From an uncultured Pelagibacteraceae bacterium (lineage in GTDB: Bacteria; Pseudomonadota; Alphaproteobacteria; Pelagibacterales; Pelagibacteraceae): DNA of 64,000 nucleotides. The notes below the pieces were generated by a model that was not told the origin of the DNA, searched no databases, and saw only the letters and a program-made list of their open reading frames with translations. The first letter of the stretch is position 1. The number at the start of each line of letters is the position of its first letter. The stretch is from contig CACLKR010000005.1 of the NCBI GenBank assembly GCA_902607625.1, forward strand, positions 1-64,000, read 5' to 3'. The position numbers and the translations under genes are program-made. This document shows positions 1-8,150 of this stretch, in pieces.

Positions 1-2
1 GC

Positions 3-809
3 TTAAACGAAGAAAAATTTATGATTTTTGGATCAGGTGCTGCACAAGAAATGCACCGAAGATGGTTTGAAAAATTTTTACCAAAAAATGAAGTAACTTA
101 CAAAAATAGATCAGATGATTTTCATGGTATTGCGATTTCTGGTCCAAATTCAAGAAAATTGTTATCTAAAATTTGCAGAGATGATGTATCCGATAAAATG
201 CTTAAATTTAGAGATACTAGAGAAACCTTTGTTGCCGGAGTTCCTGCAATGTTAAACCGTATTTCTTTTTCGGGTGAGTTAGGTTATGAAATTTACGTAG
301 CTCCACAATTTCAACTAAAACTATTTGAAGAAATTGAAACACACGGAAAAGATCTATCTTTAAAACTTTATGGAGTGAGAGCCTTGATGTCATTAAGACT
401 GGAAAAAAATTGGGGAGCATGGACACTTGATTTTAGACCAGATTTTACAGCTGCTGAATCAGGACTAGATGTATTTATTAACTGGCAGAAGGATTTTATT
501 GGTAAAAAAGCAAGTTTAGACGAAAAAAAACAAGGAACTAAAAAGAAACTCGTCACTATGGCCATAGATACAAAAGATATTGATGTAACTAATGATGAAG
601 CAATTTTAAAAGATAATAAATGTATAGGTTATATTACCTCAGGAGGTTATGCCCATCATATCAAAAAAAGTATGGCGCTCGGTTATGTTCCTGTGGAATT
701 ATCTAAGCACGACACAACTTTAGATGTGGAAATAAATGGAAAATTTTATGCTGCACATGTAACAGATAAACCCTTATATGACGCTAACGGCGGAAAAATG
801 AAAAGCTAA
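3..809 (+). CDS. GcvT-domain protein, C-terminal part of a dimethylglycine/sarcosine dehydrogenase-like enzyme (partial)
   Basis: The reading frame is open to the left edge, so the N-terminus lies outside the window; the ATG at 21 is probably internal. About 268 residues are visible. They carry the folate-binding aminomethyltransferase (GcvT) fold plus its C-terminal barrel: 'SGPNSRKLL', 'FSGELGYEIYV', 'SLRLEKNWGAW' and 'GYITSGGYAHHIKKSMALGYV'. In this family the domain moves a methyl-derived C1 unit onto tetrahydrofolate. The C-terminal signatures resemble those of the flavoprotein at 21542-23974, so the missing part may be an FAD oxidoreductase domain. It lies 34 bp before a TauD-type dioxygenase on the same strand. 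The exact substrate cannot be read from this part. Confidence 0.8.
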   Translation, partial: LNEEKFMIFGSGAAQEMHRRWFEKFLPKNEVTYKNRSDDFHGIAISGPNSRKLLSKICRDDVSDKMLKFRDTRETFVAGVPAMLNRISFSGELGYEIYVAPQFQLKLFEEIETHGKDLSLKLYGVRALMSLRLEKNWGAWTLDFRPDFTAAESGLDVFINWQKDFIGKKASLDEKKQGTKKKLVTMAIDTKDIDVTNDEAILKDNKCIGYITSGGYAHHIKKSMALGYVPVELSKHDTTLDVEINGKFYAAHVTDKPLYDANGGKMKS

Positions 810-843
810 TGACAAAAAAGAATATTTTTTATAGAATTGACCC

Positions 844-1670
844 ATGGATGTAAAATTACTTTCTGGAGCTTTAGGAGCTGAAATAAGTGGTATAGATTTA
901 AAGGATACTTCTATAAAAAATTTTAAAAAAGTTAATAAGTTGCTTTTAGAACATAAGGTTATTTTTTTTAGGAACCAAAATATTACTGCAGAAGAACAGT
1001 TGGCGCTCGGGAAACATTTTGGACCACTTGAAAAACACGTTTATGTAAAAGGTCGAGACGAGTATCCAGAAATTGTTAGAATTATTAAAAAATCAAATGA
1101 AAAAAATCAATGGGGTGAAAATTGGCACAGTGATGTTAGTTATAATGTTAAACCCACAAAAGCAGTAATCCTAAGATCTATTAAATACCTCCTGTAGGTG
1201 GGGACACAATGTTTGCAAATATGGAACTTGCTTGGGAAACACTAGACGAAAATCTCAAGGAGAAAATTAAAAATAAGAAAGCTATTCATAGTTCTTTGGG
1301 TGGAGCATTTTTTACAGATAACTATGAAGCAATGGAAAGTAATGGAAATCATGCTGAGTACACAAACGAACATCCAATTGTTCGAACTCATCCAGAAACA
1401 GAAAAAAAAATATTATTTGTGAACTGGACTTATACCAAAAAAATAATTGGTTTGGAAAAAAAGGAGAGTGATGAAATTTTAGAAAAAATCTTTGAACATC
1501 AAGCAAGATTAGATTTGACTTGCCGTTTTAGATGGACCGAAAATGCAGTTGCAATATGGGACAACAGAAGTGTGCAGCATTATGCTATATCAGATTTCTT
1601 TCCAGGAAGAGGTTTGGGCTACGAAAGAATAATGGATAGAATAGCAATTGAAGGCGATCGACCTAATTAA
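844..1670 (+). pseudogene. TauD/TfdA-family Fe(II)/2-oxoglutarate dioxygenase, split by a -1 frameshift
   Basis: Two abutting frames (844-1197 and 1209-1670) together encode one TauD-type dioxygenase of about 275 residues, the usual family length. The first half holds the start 'LLSGALGAEISGIDL' and the facial-triad 'WHSDVSY' (His-x-Asp). The second holds 'NRSVQHYA' with the distal His and a C-terminal Arg region. Between them the frame hits TAG at 1195. Dropping back one base at the A-run 1183-1185 restores 'IPPVGGDTMFANM', the expected TauD continuation. No good slippery heptamer is visible, so a one-base deletion or a homopolymer sequencing error is likelier than programmed frameshifting. 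All catalytic residues survive. An ATG at 809 begins another frame that stops at 853, so the N-terminal end is also slightly uncertain. It precedes a PhnZ-like gene. Confidence 0.8.
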
Positions 1671-1679
1671 TTTTTAAAG

Positions 1680-2216
1680 ATGAATATAATTGATCAAATT
1701 ATATCTTCTTATTCGAATAATAAATCTCTTTACATTGGTGAAAAAGTTACAATCACTGAACATATGATACAAACTGCTATGCTTGCCGAAAAAAATAATT
1801 GCTCAAGTAGTCTTATTTGTTCAAGTTTATTGCATGACTATGGACATTTTATTTTAGAAAATCCTGATGATTTAGTTAACAAGGGAAAGGATGGGAAGCA
1901 CGAAGATGTGGGTTATGAATTTTTAAAAAAATATTTTGTAAAAAATATCGTAGAACCAATCAAGTATCATGTTAAAGCAAAAAGGTATTTAGCAAGAGAT
2001 GTGAAATTTTATCGAATACTTTCCGAAGCATCAAAAGTAAGTTTGAAATTACAAGGTGGAATTATGGATGATAAAGAGGCAAAAGAATTTGAAGGTAATG
2101 AATTTTTTGAAGATTCTCTCAAATTAAGAAAATTTGATGAGGGAGCCAAAAAAACTGACTTAAAAATTAAATCAATAAACGAATATAAAAATCTTTTATT
2201 TTCCAAACTGATATGA
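1680..2216 (+). CDS. HD-domain mixed-valent diiron oxygenase, PhnZ/TmpB-like
   Basis: This 178-residue HD-domain protein matches the PhnZ/TmpB family, which oxidatively cleaves the C-P bond of alpha-hydroxy phosphonates to release phosphate. Candidate metal ligands are H28, H52-D53, H74, H97 and the Asp in 'RKFDEGAK'. Y18 and E21 keep the spacing of the Tyr/Glu pair known from PhnZ (Tyr24, Glu27, His34, His58, Asp59, His80), with a constant offset of six. 'HVKAKRYL' corresponds to the substrate-binding Lys region. A 2-oxoglutarate dioxygenase lies directly upstream, as in PhnY-PhnZ or TmpA-TmpB pairs. The stop overlaps the next start (ATGA), implying translational coupling. The substrate is not known; a related hydroxylated phosphonate or quaternary-amine compound is plausible. 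Confidence 0.75.
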   Translation: MNIIDQIISSYSNNKSLYIGEKVTITEHMIQTAMLAEKNNCSSSLICSSLLHDYGHFILENPDDLVNKGKDGKHEDVGYEFLKKYFVKNIVEPIKYHVKAKRYLARDVKFYRILSEASKVSLKLQGGIMDDKEAKEFEGNEFFEDSLKLRKFDEGAKKTDLKIKSINEYKNLLFSKLI

Positions 2217-3799
2217 GATTTGACTATATAATTATTGGAGCTGGTTCAGCTGGATGTGTTCTTGCAAATAGACTATCCAAAGACAAAAACAATAAAGTTG
2301 CAGTTTTTGAAGCTGGTGGGTCAAGCGATATTTGGAAAGTCAAAATGCCTCTTGCTTTGTTATACACAATGCATGATCCAAAATATAATTGGAAATATTA
2401 TTCTGAACCAGAGCCTTATTTAAATAATAGAAGATTATTTTGCCCTAGAGGAAAAATGATCGGAGGAAGCTCTGCTCATAATGGAATGGTTTTTGTTAGA
2501 GGAAATAAAAATGATTATGAAAGATGGGAAAGCTTTGGACTAAAATCTTGGTCCTATGACAAAGTTCTTCCTTATTTTAAAAAAATTGAGAATTGGTCAG
2601 AAGGGAAAAATCAATACAGAGGTTCCTTAGGACTACTTCCAGTTAATCAATCTAAGAATAGCAATCCTTTATTTAAAGCCTTTTTAGGTGCTGCTTCTGA
2701 AGCTGGACATAAAATTAACCCGGATATGAATGGAGAATTTCAAGAAGGATTTGGAATGTTTGATACCACAATTCATAATGGTGAAAGAGCCAGCGCATCA
2801 AAGTATTATTTAAATCCTGCAAAAAACAGAAAAAATCTAAACATTTTTTCCAACTCATTTGTTGAAAAAATTATTTTTGAAGGAAAAAAAGCTATTGGTA
2901 TTGAGGTCAAAATTAAAAATAGAGTAGAAAAAATTTACGCTGAAAAAGAATTAATTTTAAGCGGCGGCTCAATTAATTCACCTCATTTATTAATGCTTTC
3001 GGGTATTGGAGATGCAGATCATTTAATAGAAAAAGGAATAAATGTTGTTCATGATTTAAAGGGGGTTGGAAAAAATCTTCAAGATCATTTGGAAACATAT
3101 ATTCAACAAGAATGCAAAACTCCAGATACTCTTTATACCTACACTAGACTGATTCCAAAAGTAATCGCAGGCATTCAATGGTTTTTGTCTAAATCTGGTC
3201 CTTGTTCTCAATCATATTTAGAAGCTGGAGGCTTTGCTAAATCCTCTCCTGAGAGAGAAATATCGAATATTCAATTTCATTTTTTTCCTTCATTTGTTAT
3301 TGATCATGGCTTGGTTAATCCAAGTTCACATGGTTATCAGTTACACGCAAGTCCAAATCAACCAAAAAGCAGAGGTTCAATTACACTTAATTCATCTGAT
3401 CCATATGATTATCCTAAAATACTATTTAATTATTTGGAGCATGAGGATGATTTAAAACAAACCAGAGAGTGCATTCATGTAGCGAGAAAAATATTATCTC
3501 AAAAATCTTTAAAACAATATTCTGGAAAGGAAGTAGGTCCTGGTACCAAAGCTCAATCCGATGAGCAATTAGATGAATATATTAAGTCTAAAGCAGAAAC
3601 AGCTTATCATCCATGTGGTACATTAAAAATGGGAACAGATAAAATGTCTGTAGTTGATGAAAATCTAAAAATTCATGGATTGCAAAATATTCGAGTAATT
3701 GACGCTTCTGTGATTCCAGAAATTCCAAGTGCTAATTTAAACGCACCAACACTTATGATTGCTGAAAAAGCTTCTGACATAATCATAAACACAGGTTAA
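2213..3799 (+). CDS. GMC-family FAD-dependent oxidoreductase (choline-dehydrogenase-like)
   Basis: The 528-residue protein has the GMC architecture. It starts with the FAD dinucleotide fold 'IIGAGSAGCVLANRLS' (residues 5-20), has GMC signature 1 'RGKMIGGSSAHNGMVFVRG' and signature 2 'GGSINSPHLLMLSGIG', and ends with the catalytic region 'YHPCGTLKMG' and 'SANLNAPTLMIAEKA'. Members oxidise primary or secondary alcohols to aldehydes or ketones; choline dehydrogenase BetA is the best-known bacterial relative. It overlaps the upstream HD-oxygenase gene by 4 bp and probably shares its transcript, so its substrate may be an alcohol made or used by that pathway. I do not assign betA, because GMC paralogues are common in marine Alphaproteobacteria. 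Confidence 0.85.
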   Translation: MRFDYIIIGAGSAGCVLANRLSKDKNNKVAVFEAGGSSDIWKVKMPLALLYTMHDPKYNWKYYSEPEPYLNNRRLFCPRGKMIGGSSAHNGMVFVRGNKNDYERWESFGLKSWSYDKVLPYFKKIENWSEGKNQYRGSLGLLPVNQSKNSNPLFKAFLGAASEAGHKINPDMNGEFQEGFGMFDTTIHNGERASASKYYLNPAKNRKNLNIFSNSFVEKIIFEGKKAIGIEVKIKNRVEKIYAEKELILSGGSINSPHLLMLSGIGDADHLIEKGINVVHDLKGVGKNLQDHLETYIQQECKTPDTLYTYTRLIPKVIAGIQWFLSKSGPCSQSYLEAGGFAKSSPEREISNIQFHFFPSFVIDHGLVNPSSHGYQLHASPNQPKSRGSITLNSSDPYDYPKILFNYLEHEDDLKQTRECIHVARKILSQKSLKQYSGKEVGPGTKAQSDEQLDEYIKSKAETAYHPCGTLKMGTDKMSVVDENLKIHGLQNIRVIDASVIPEIPSANLNAPTLMIAEKASDIIINTG

Positions 3800-3803
3800 T
3801 CAG

Positions 3804-4484
3804 ATGCATTTTTTTAGGAAAAAAAATAGCACAAAAGAAAGAATTTTTTTTAACAAAAATAATGATGATCTCGTTGAAGAACTGAGAGAAAAAGGAATAA
3901 CCAACAAAAATATTTTAAACGCTATAAAAAAAGTTCCACGAGAATTATTTGTTAACAAGCTGTCTAATCAATTAGCTTATGAAAATATGCCTCTGCCAGT
4001 AGAATGTGGACAAACCATTAGTCAACCTTATGTTGTTGCTTACATGATTGACTGTTTAAAATTAAAAAAAACAGATAAAGTTTTAGAAATTGGAACTGGG
4101 ACAGGATATCAGACTGCAATCATTTCTCATTTATGTCAAAAAATTTATACAATTGAAATATTTGATAAATTATTTCATCAGGCAAAAATAAATATTAATA
4201 AGCTAAAAATAAGAAATGTTATTCACAAACACGATAATGGAATAAACGGTTGGGGAGAGGAAATTTTATTTGACGCTATCATTATTAGTGCGGCTTCAGA
4301 AGAAATACCTTCAAAAGTACTTAAAAACTTAAAAAACTATGGAAATTTAATTATTCCAAAAAAATACCTATTTGATAATCAAAAATTAATATTAATAAAA
4401 AAAACTGGCAAAAATAGTTTTGATCAAAAAGAATTATTCGATGTTAAATTTGTTCCTCTTTTAAACAAAAATATCGAACATTAA
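3804..4484 (+). CDS. pcm: protein-L-isoaspartate O-methyltransferase
   Basis: A 226-residue SAM-dependent methyltransferase of the PCMT family, which repairs isoaspartyl residues in aged proteins. Diagnostic features are 'VPRELFV' near the N-terminus, the substrate-side segment 'LPVECGQTISQPYVVAYM', motif I 'KVLEIGTGTGYQTAI' and the C-terminal 'LKNYGNLIIP'. The length is close to the usual 210-220 residues. It starts 4 bp after the GMC gene and ends 2 bp before the acylphosphatase gene, so the three are likely cotranscribed. Confidence 0.9.
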   Translation: MHFFRKKNSTKERIFFNKNNDDLVEELREKGITNKNILNAIKKVPRELFVNKLSNQLAYENMPLPVECGQTISQPYVVAYMIDCLKLKKTDKVLEIGTGTGYQTAIISHLCQKIYTIEIFDKLFHQAKININKLKIRNVIHKHDNGINGWGEEILFDAIIISAASEEIPSKVLKNLKNYGNLIIPKKYLFDNQKLILIKKTGKNSFDQKELFDVKFVPLLNKNIEH

Positions 4485-4486
4485 AC

Positions 4487-4765
4487 ATGAAAAAACATAT
4501 AGTCATCTCCGGCAAGGTACAGGGTGTTGGTTTTAGGTATTGGTTATACCAAGCTGCAAAACAAAGAAATATTGATGGTTGGGTTAGGAATAAAATTTCT
4601 GGTGAGGTAGAAGCGCTACTAGTTGGTAACGATGCGGAAATAAATAAGTTAATCAAATTATGTGAAAAGGGCCCCGCTACATCAGAAGTTACAAAAGTTA
4701 AAGTTCAAAGTTATCAAAAGGAATACTTAAGAAAATCCTTCGACATAATTAATAATGATATCTGA
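4487..4765 (+). CDS. acyP: acylphosphatase
   Basis: A small 92-residue protein with the complete acylphosphatase fold. 'GKVQGVGFRYWLY' supplies the phosphate-binding loop and catalytic Arg, and 'GWVRNKISGEVEALLVG' supplies the catalytic Asn. It hydrolyses acyl phosphates such as carbamoyl or 1,3-bisphosphoglycerate. It sits 2 bp downstream of pcm and its stop is convergent with, and 3 bp from, the ureohydrolase gene on the other strand. Confidence 0.92.
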   Translation: MKKHIVISGKVQGVGFRYWLYQAAKQRNIDGWVRNKISGEVEALLVGNDAEINKLIKLCEKGPATSEVTKVKVQSYQKEYLRKSFDIINNDI

Positions 4766-4768
4766 AAT

Positions 4769-5755
4769 CTATTTTTTTAAATTGATGCTGATAAGGCAAA
4801 TTATCTCAAACATTACAGCTGCTGCAACCATGGAGGTTATATTATTCGGGCTATCTTTTGTTGGCATTAAGCAAGCTACATCTCCGCCAATTACATTTCT
4901 GCCTTTTAAACTTTGAAGCAATTTTCTAGCTTCATCCATATTAAATCCTCTAAAGGCTGATTCTATATTCGCTACTCCAGGAGCTACGGTTGGATCCAAA
5001 CAATCTAAATCAAAAGTAACGTAAATTGGATTATCTCCTAATCTATCTAAAATCATTTTAGAACATTTTTCATGTCCTAGTTCATTATATTCATCCATAG
5101 TTATAACTTGATATCCAATATCATAGCTTGCTTGCAACCAATCTAAAGTTCTTGGATTTCCTCTTATTCCAATTTGTGTACTAGTTTTTGGATCAACATT
5201 TCCTTGTTTAACAAGATATGAAGCCCAGTGTGCAGCAGATTTTTTTGCACCTAAAAAATGATCTAGTTTTTCATAACAATCTGTATGAGCATCAAAATGA
5301 ACCATGCTAATTTTTTTACCTTTCGTTAATTTAGAATTTTTTTTTGCTAAACTTTGTAATATTCCACCAGTAATCGAATGATCACCACCGATTGATACTA
5401 CTGGTTTTTCAGCTTTTTCGATATGATCGTAAAAACTTGAAATTCTCTCAATACATTTTTCATTATCATTTGCTTCTGGAAAAGGAACATCTCCTAAATC
5501 ATGAATTTTATTTCGTTTCCATGGATCTATCCCATATTGGAGGTGAGATCTTCTTAACATGGCTGAAATATTTCTTACTGCTCTTGGGCCTAGATGTTGG
5601 TCTCTTTCTGTTGTTCCATTACCTGTGCTGTGTGGCACTCCTACCAGGGCTATATCGCAGTTCATTGGATCAGGATCATTTTTACATCTAAATAGAGTTG
5701 GTATACCCCACCAATAAAGAGTCTCCATCATTATCTGATCTTCTTTTGAAATCAT
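4769..5755 (-). CDS. arginase/agmatinase-family ureohydrolase, divergent active site
   Basis: A 328-residue ureohydrolase. The binuclear metal motifs are present: 'SIGGDHSIT', 'HFDAHTDCYE' and 'VTFDLDCLDP'. Two otherwise typical features differ. The loop after 'APG' reads 'VANIESAFRGF' rather than the usual 'TPEPGG'-like sequence. The C-terminal 'DVVEVNP'-type motif, whose Glu contacts the guanidinium group in arginases, is replaced by 'GGDVACLMP'. Agmatinase, guanidinobutyrase or another guanidino-compound hydrolase are possible, but the substrate cannot be assigned. It is divergent from the DMT transporter, with a 66 bp intergenic spacer. The ATG at 5755 is chosen because 'MISKEDQIMMETLYWWGIPTL' aligns with family N-termini. 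Confidence 0.75.
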   Translation of the reverse strand: MISKEDQIMMETLYWWGIPTLFRCKNDPDPMNCDIALVGVPHSTGNGTTERDQHLGPRAVRNISAMLRRSHLQYGIDPWKRNKIHDLGDVPFPEANDNEKCIERISSFYDHIEKAEKPVVSIGGDHSITGGILQSLAKKNSKLTKGKKISMVHFDAHTDCYEKLDHFLGAKKSAAHWASYLVKQGNVDPKTSTQIGIRGNPRTLDWLQASYDIGYQVITMDEYNELGHEKCSKMILDRLGDNPIYVTFDLDCLDPTVAPGVANIESAFRGFNMDEARKLLQSLKGRNVIGGDVACLMPTKDSPNNITSMVAAAVMFEIICLISINLKK

Positions 5756-5821
5756 AGATTATAATTTACATTAATATATAGTTTTAAGAAGAAAAATAAT
5801 CAATTATATACCCTAATAAAT

Positions 5822-6766
5822 ATGAAAAATAATAACGCACAAGGTATTCTTTTTATTCTATTGGGAATGTTCATATTTGCAATACAAGACACATTGATGA
5901 AATATATCATTGCTAGTGTAGCCCTGTATGAAGTCTACTTAATAAGAACTTTAGTAAGTTTATTGGTAATTGTTTTTTATTTAAAAATTACAGATAAACC
6001 TATTATTTTTAAAACACATTATCCTATTCTAACTTTTTGTCGTATAATTTTATTCTTTGCTGGGTTTAGTTTTTTTTATATTTCGTTAACTATAATGCCT
6101 CTAGCTACTGCTAATGCATTATTTTTTTGTAGTCCTTTTTTAATTACAATTTTTGCAAAATTTATTTTGAAAGAACAAGTAGGAATCAGAAGATGGACAG
6201 CGGTAATAATTGGTTTCGTCGGTGTGATGATTATTTTAAATCCTGACTTTAGTAATTTTGATTATCTTAGTACATTGCCCATCCTATGTGCATTTTGTTA
6301 TGCACTTTCAATGATAATTATTAAGAAGACCTCGGATAAAGATAATGTTTATTCACAATCACTTCAATTTAATGCTGCAGCGGTTATTATCAGTTTAACT
6401 TTTTATTTCTTTATAGGTGATGGGCAATATGACAATATTAACCATCCCGCTTCGCAATACATTTTGCGTGAATGGTTTGGTGATTTAGAATTTACTCTGC
6501 CCTTCATGGTAATAATGGGATTTTCAGCGGCTTTGGCGTTTCTTTCATTATTTACAGCATATCGAATTTCGTCGGCAGCAGTTATATCTCCTTTTGAATA
6601 TTCCATCTTGGTATGGACCTCTTTAAGTGGTTGGTTTTTCTTTGATGAAATACCGAGTATAAGAGTTTTTATTGGAATGTTTTTTATCGTATCTGCTGGA
6701 ATTTATATTTTTATGCGTGAAAAAGCCCAAGATCAATCCATCGCTACTGAAAAACCACTAAGATAA
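5822..6766 (+). CDS. DMT-superfamily (EamA) transporter
   Basis: A 314-residue integral membrane protein with about ten hydrophobic segments in two EamA repeats. Each repeat includes the typical 'LATANALFFCSPFLITIFA' or 'SSAAVISPFEYSILVW' re-entrant segment followed by a short charged turn ('KEQVGIRRW', 'DEIPSIRVF'). Such proteins move metabolites across the inner membrane, often as exporters. The substrate is unknown. It abuts the convergent thioesterase gene with no spacer. It is one of five DMT genes in this window. Confidence 0.85.
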   Translation: MKNNNAQGILFILLGMFIFAIQDTLMKYIIASVALYEVYLIRTLVSLLVIVFYLKITDKPIIFKTHYPILTFCRIILFFAGFSFFYISLTIMPLATANALFFCSPFLITIFAKFILKEQVGIRRWTAVIIGFVGVMIILNPDFSNFDYLSTLPILCAFCYALSMIIIKKTSDKDNVYSQSLQFNAAAVIISLTFYFFIGDGQYDNINHPASQYILREWFGDLEFTLPFMVIMGFSAALAFLSLFTAYRISSAAVISPFEYSILVWTSLSGWFFFDEIPSIRVFIGMFFIVSAGIYIFMREKAQDQSIATEKPLR

Positions 6767-7228
6767 TTATTTTTTTAATTTACTCGAAAAAACTAATTTA
6801 TCAGAGTTAAATTTTGATGAATTTTTTTTTATAAAATCGTCCATAATTTTTACTCTATCTGAATCAAACTCCGTAACTCTTCGTTGGCTAAGATCCACAT
6901 ATAATGACAGTACTTCATTTGTAGCGGCAAGATATTTTTTTTCTTTATGAAACATAGAAAGTTTATACTGAATTCTTTTTTTATCATGATCAATATAGGT
7001 TAGATGTGTTTCAACTTCTTCGCCCAGTTTAACTTCTTGATTATAGTTGGTATGCATTTCAACAACAAAAGTGCTTTTTTTATCTTTTTTAGCAGACTCT
7101 CCACCCATTTTAAAATTATCTAACATAACGTCTGCGGCTATATCAAAAACATGTATATAGTAAGCCACATTCATATGCATGTTGTAATCAGTCCACTCTT
7201 TTATTATTTTTTCTGTTTTTAAAATCAT
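6767..7228 (-). CDS. hotdog-fold acyl-CoA thioesterase, probable betainyl-CoA thioesterase
   Basis: A 153-residue 4-hydroxybenzoyl-CoA-thioesterase-like protein. The N-terminal motif 'IKEWTDYNMHMNVAYYIHVFD' carries the Asp/His region typical of this hotdog class. It is divergent by 34 bp from the BKACE and carnitine-dehydrogenase genes. In the known carnitine pathway of proteobacteria, a thioesterase of this kind hydrolyses betainyl-CoA to glycine betaine after dehydrocarnitine cleavage. That role is inferred from the neighbourhood; the fold itself only shows thioesterase character. Confidence 0.75.
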   Translation of the reverse strand: MILKTEKIIKEWTDYNMHMNVAYYIHVFDIAADVMLDNFKMGGESAKKDKKSTFVVEMHTNYNQEVKLGEEVETHLTYIDHDKKRIQYKLSMFHKEKKYLAATNEVLSLYVDLSQRRVTEFDSDRVKIMDDFIKKNSSKFNSDKLVFSSKLKK

Positions 7229-7262
7229 GTTCTTTTAATATAGTATATTCTCCATAAAAAAA

Positions 7263-8150
7263 ATGAACAATAAAGTATTCGTCTCTTGTGCAGTAACTGG
7301 ATCGGGTGATACCGCAAAAAAACATCCTAACCTACCTAAAACTCCAGAACAAATAGCAAAAGCAGCAGTTGAGGCTGCAAAGGCTGGGGCTGCCATTGCT
7401 CATATTCATGTAAGAGAACCTGATGGAAAACCTAGTAGAAAAATTGAATTATATAAAGAAGTAGTCGATCGAGTCCGTTCAAGCGGAACGGATGTTATTT
7501 TAAATTTAACCACAGGCATGGGTGGAGATTTAGAATTGGGATCAGGAAAGAATCCGCTTGATGTTGGCCCTAACACCGATATGGCAAACATTATGGAAAG
7601 AATAGCTAATGCTGAACAATGTCTACCTGAAATTTGTTCTTTAGATTGTGGATCTTTAAATTTTGGAGACAACACAATGCTGGCAGTAAATACTCCAAAC
7701 GATATTCGAAAAGCCGCTAAACGATTAAAAGAAATTGACGTTAAGCCTGAAATAGAAGCGTTTGACTTGGGAAATATGTGGTTCGGAACTCAGTTGGTTA
7801 AAGAAGGATTAATAAAAGATCCCCCCTTGTTTCAAATTTGCTTAGGAATCCCATGGGGTGCTCCCGCGACTCCATCTGCTATGAAAGCTTTTGTTGATAT
7901 TATGCCTGAAGGAAGTCATTGGTCAGGATTTGCAATTTCAAAAATGGAAATGCCCTATGTTGCTCAAACTATACTTCTGGGTGGTAATGTTAGAGTTGGA
8001 TTAGAAGACAATTTATATCTTAAAAAAGGAGTATTAGCTTCTAATGCTCAATTGGTTGAAAAAGCAATAAGAATCATTACGGATATGGGAGCAACAACTT
8101 TGACTCCTGAAGAAACGAGACAAAAACTAAAATTAAAAAAACATAAATAA
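7263..8150 (+). CDS. BKACE (DUF849) beta-keto acid cleavage enzyme, probable 3-dehydrocarnitine:acetyl-CoA trimethylamine transferase
   Basis: A 295-residue TIM-barrel protein of the beta-keto acid cleavage enzyme family. The Zn-binding 'AAIAHIHVREPDGKPS' (His-x-His) and the late 'VRVGLEDNLYL' Glu are present. The family condenses a beta-keto acid with acetyl-CoA to give acetoacetate and a CoA ester. Flanked by carnitine dehydrogenase (next base downstream) and a hotdog thioesterase (divergent), it most likely converts 3-dehydrocarnitine to betainyl-CoA and acetoacetate. The ATG lies 34 bp from the divergent start and has no clear Shine-Dalgarno, so it may be near-leaderless. Confidence 0.85.
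   Translation: MNNKVFVSCAVTGSGDTAKKHPNLPKTPEQIAKAAVEAAKAGAAIAHIHVREPDGKPSRKIELYKEVVDRVRSSGTDVILNLTTGMGGDLELGSGKNPLDVGPNTDMANIMERIANAEQCLPEICSLDCGSLNFGDNTMLAVNTPNDIRKAAKRLKEIDVKPEIEAFDLGNMWFGTQLVKEGLIKDPPLFQICLGIPWGAPATPSAMKAFVDIMPEGSHWSGFAISKMEMPYVAQTILLGGNVRVGLEDNLYLKKGVLASNAQLVEKAIRIITDMGATTLTPEETRQKLKLKKHK

Noticed and set aside
1186-1209. Programmed -1 frameshift in the TauD gene
   Set aside because: No slippery heptamer in the right phase and no obvious stimulatory structure; a deletion or sequencing error is simpler.
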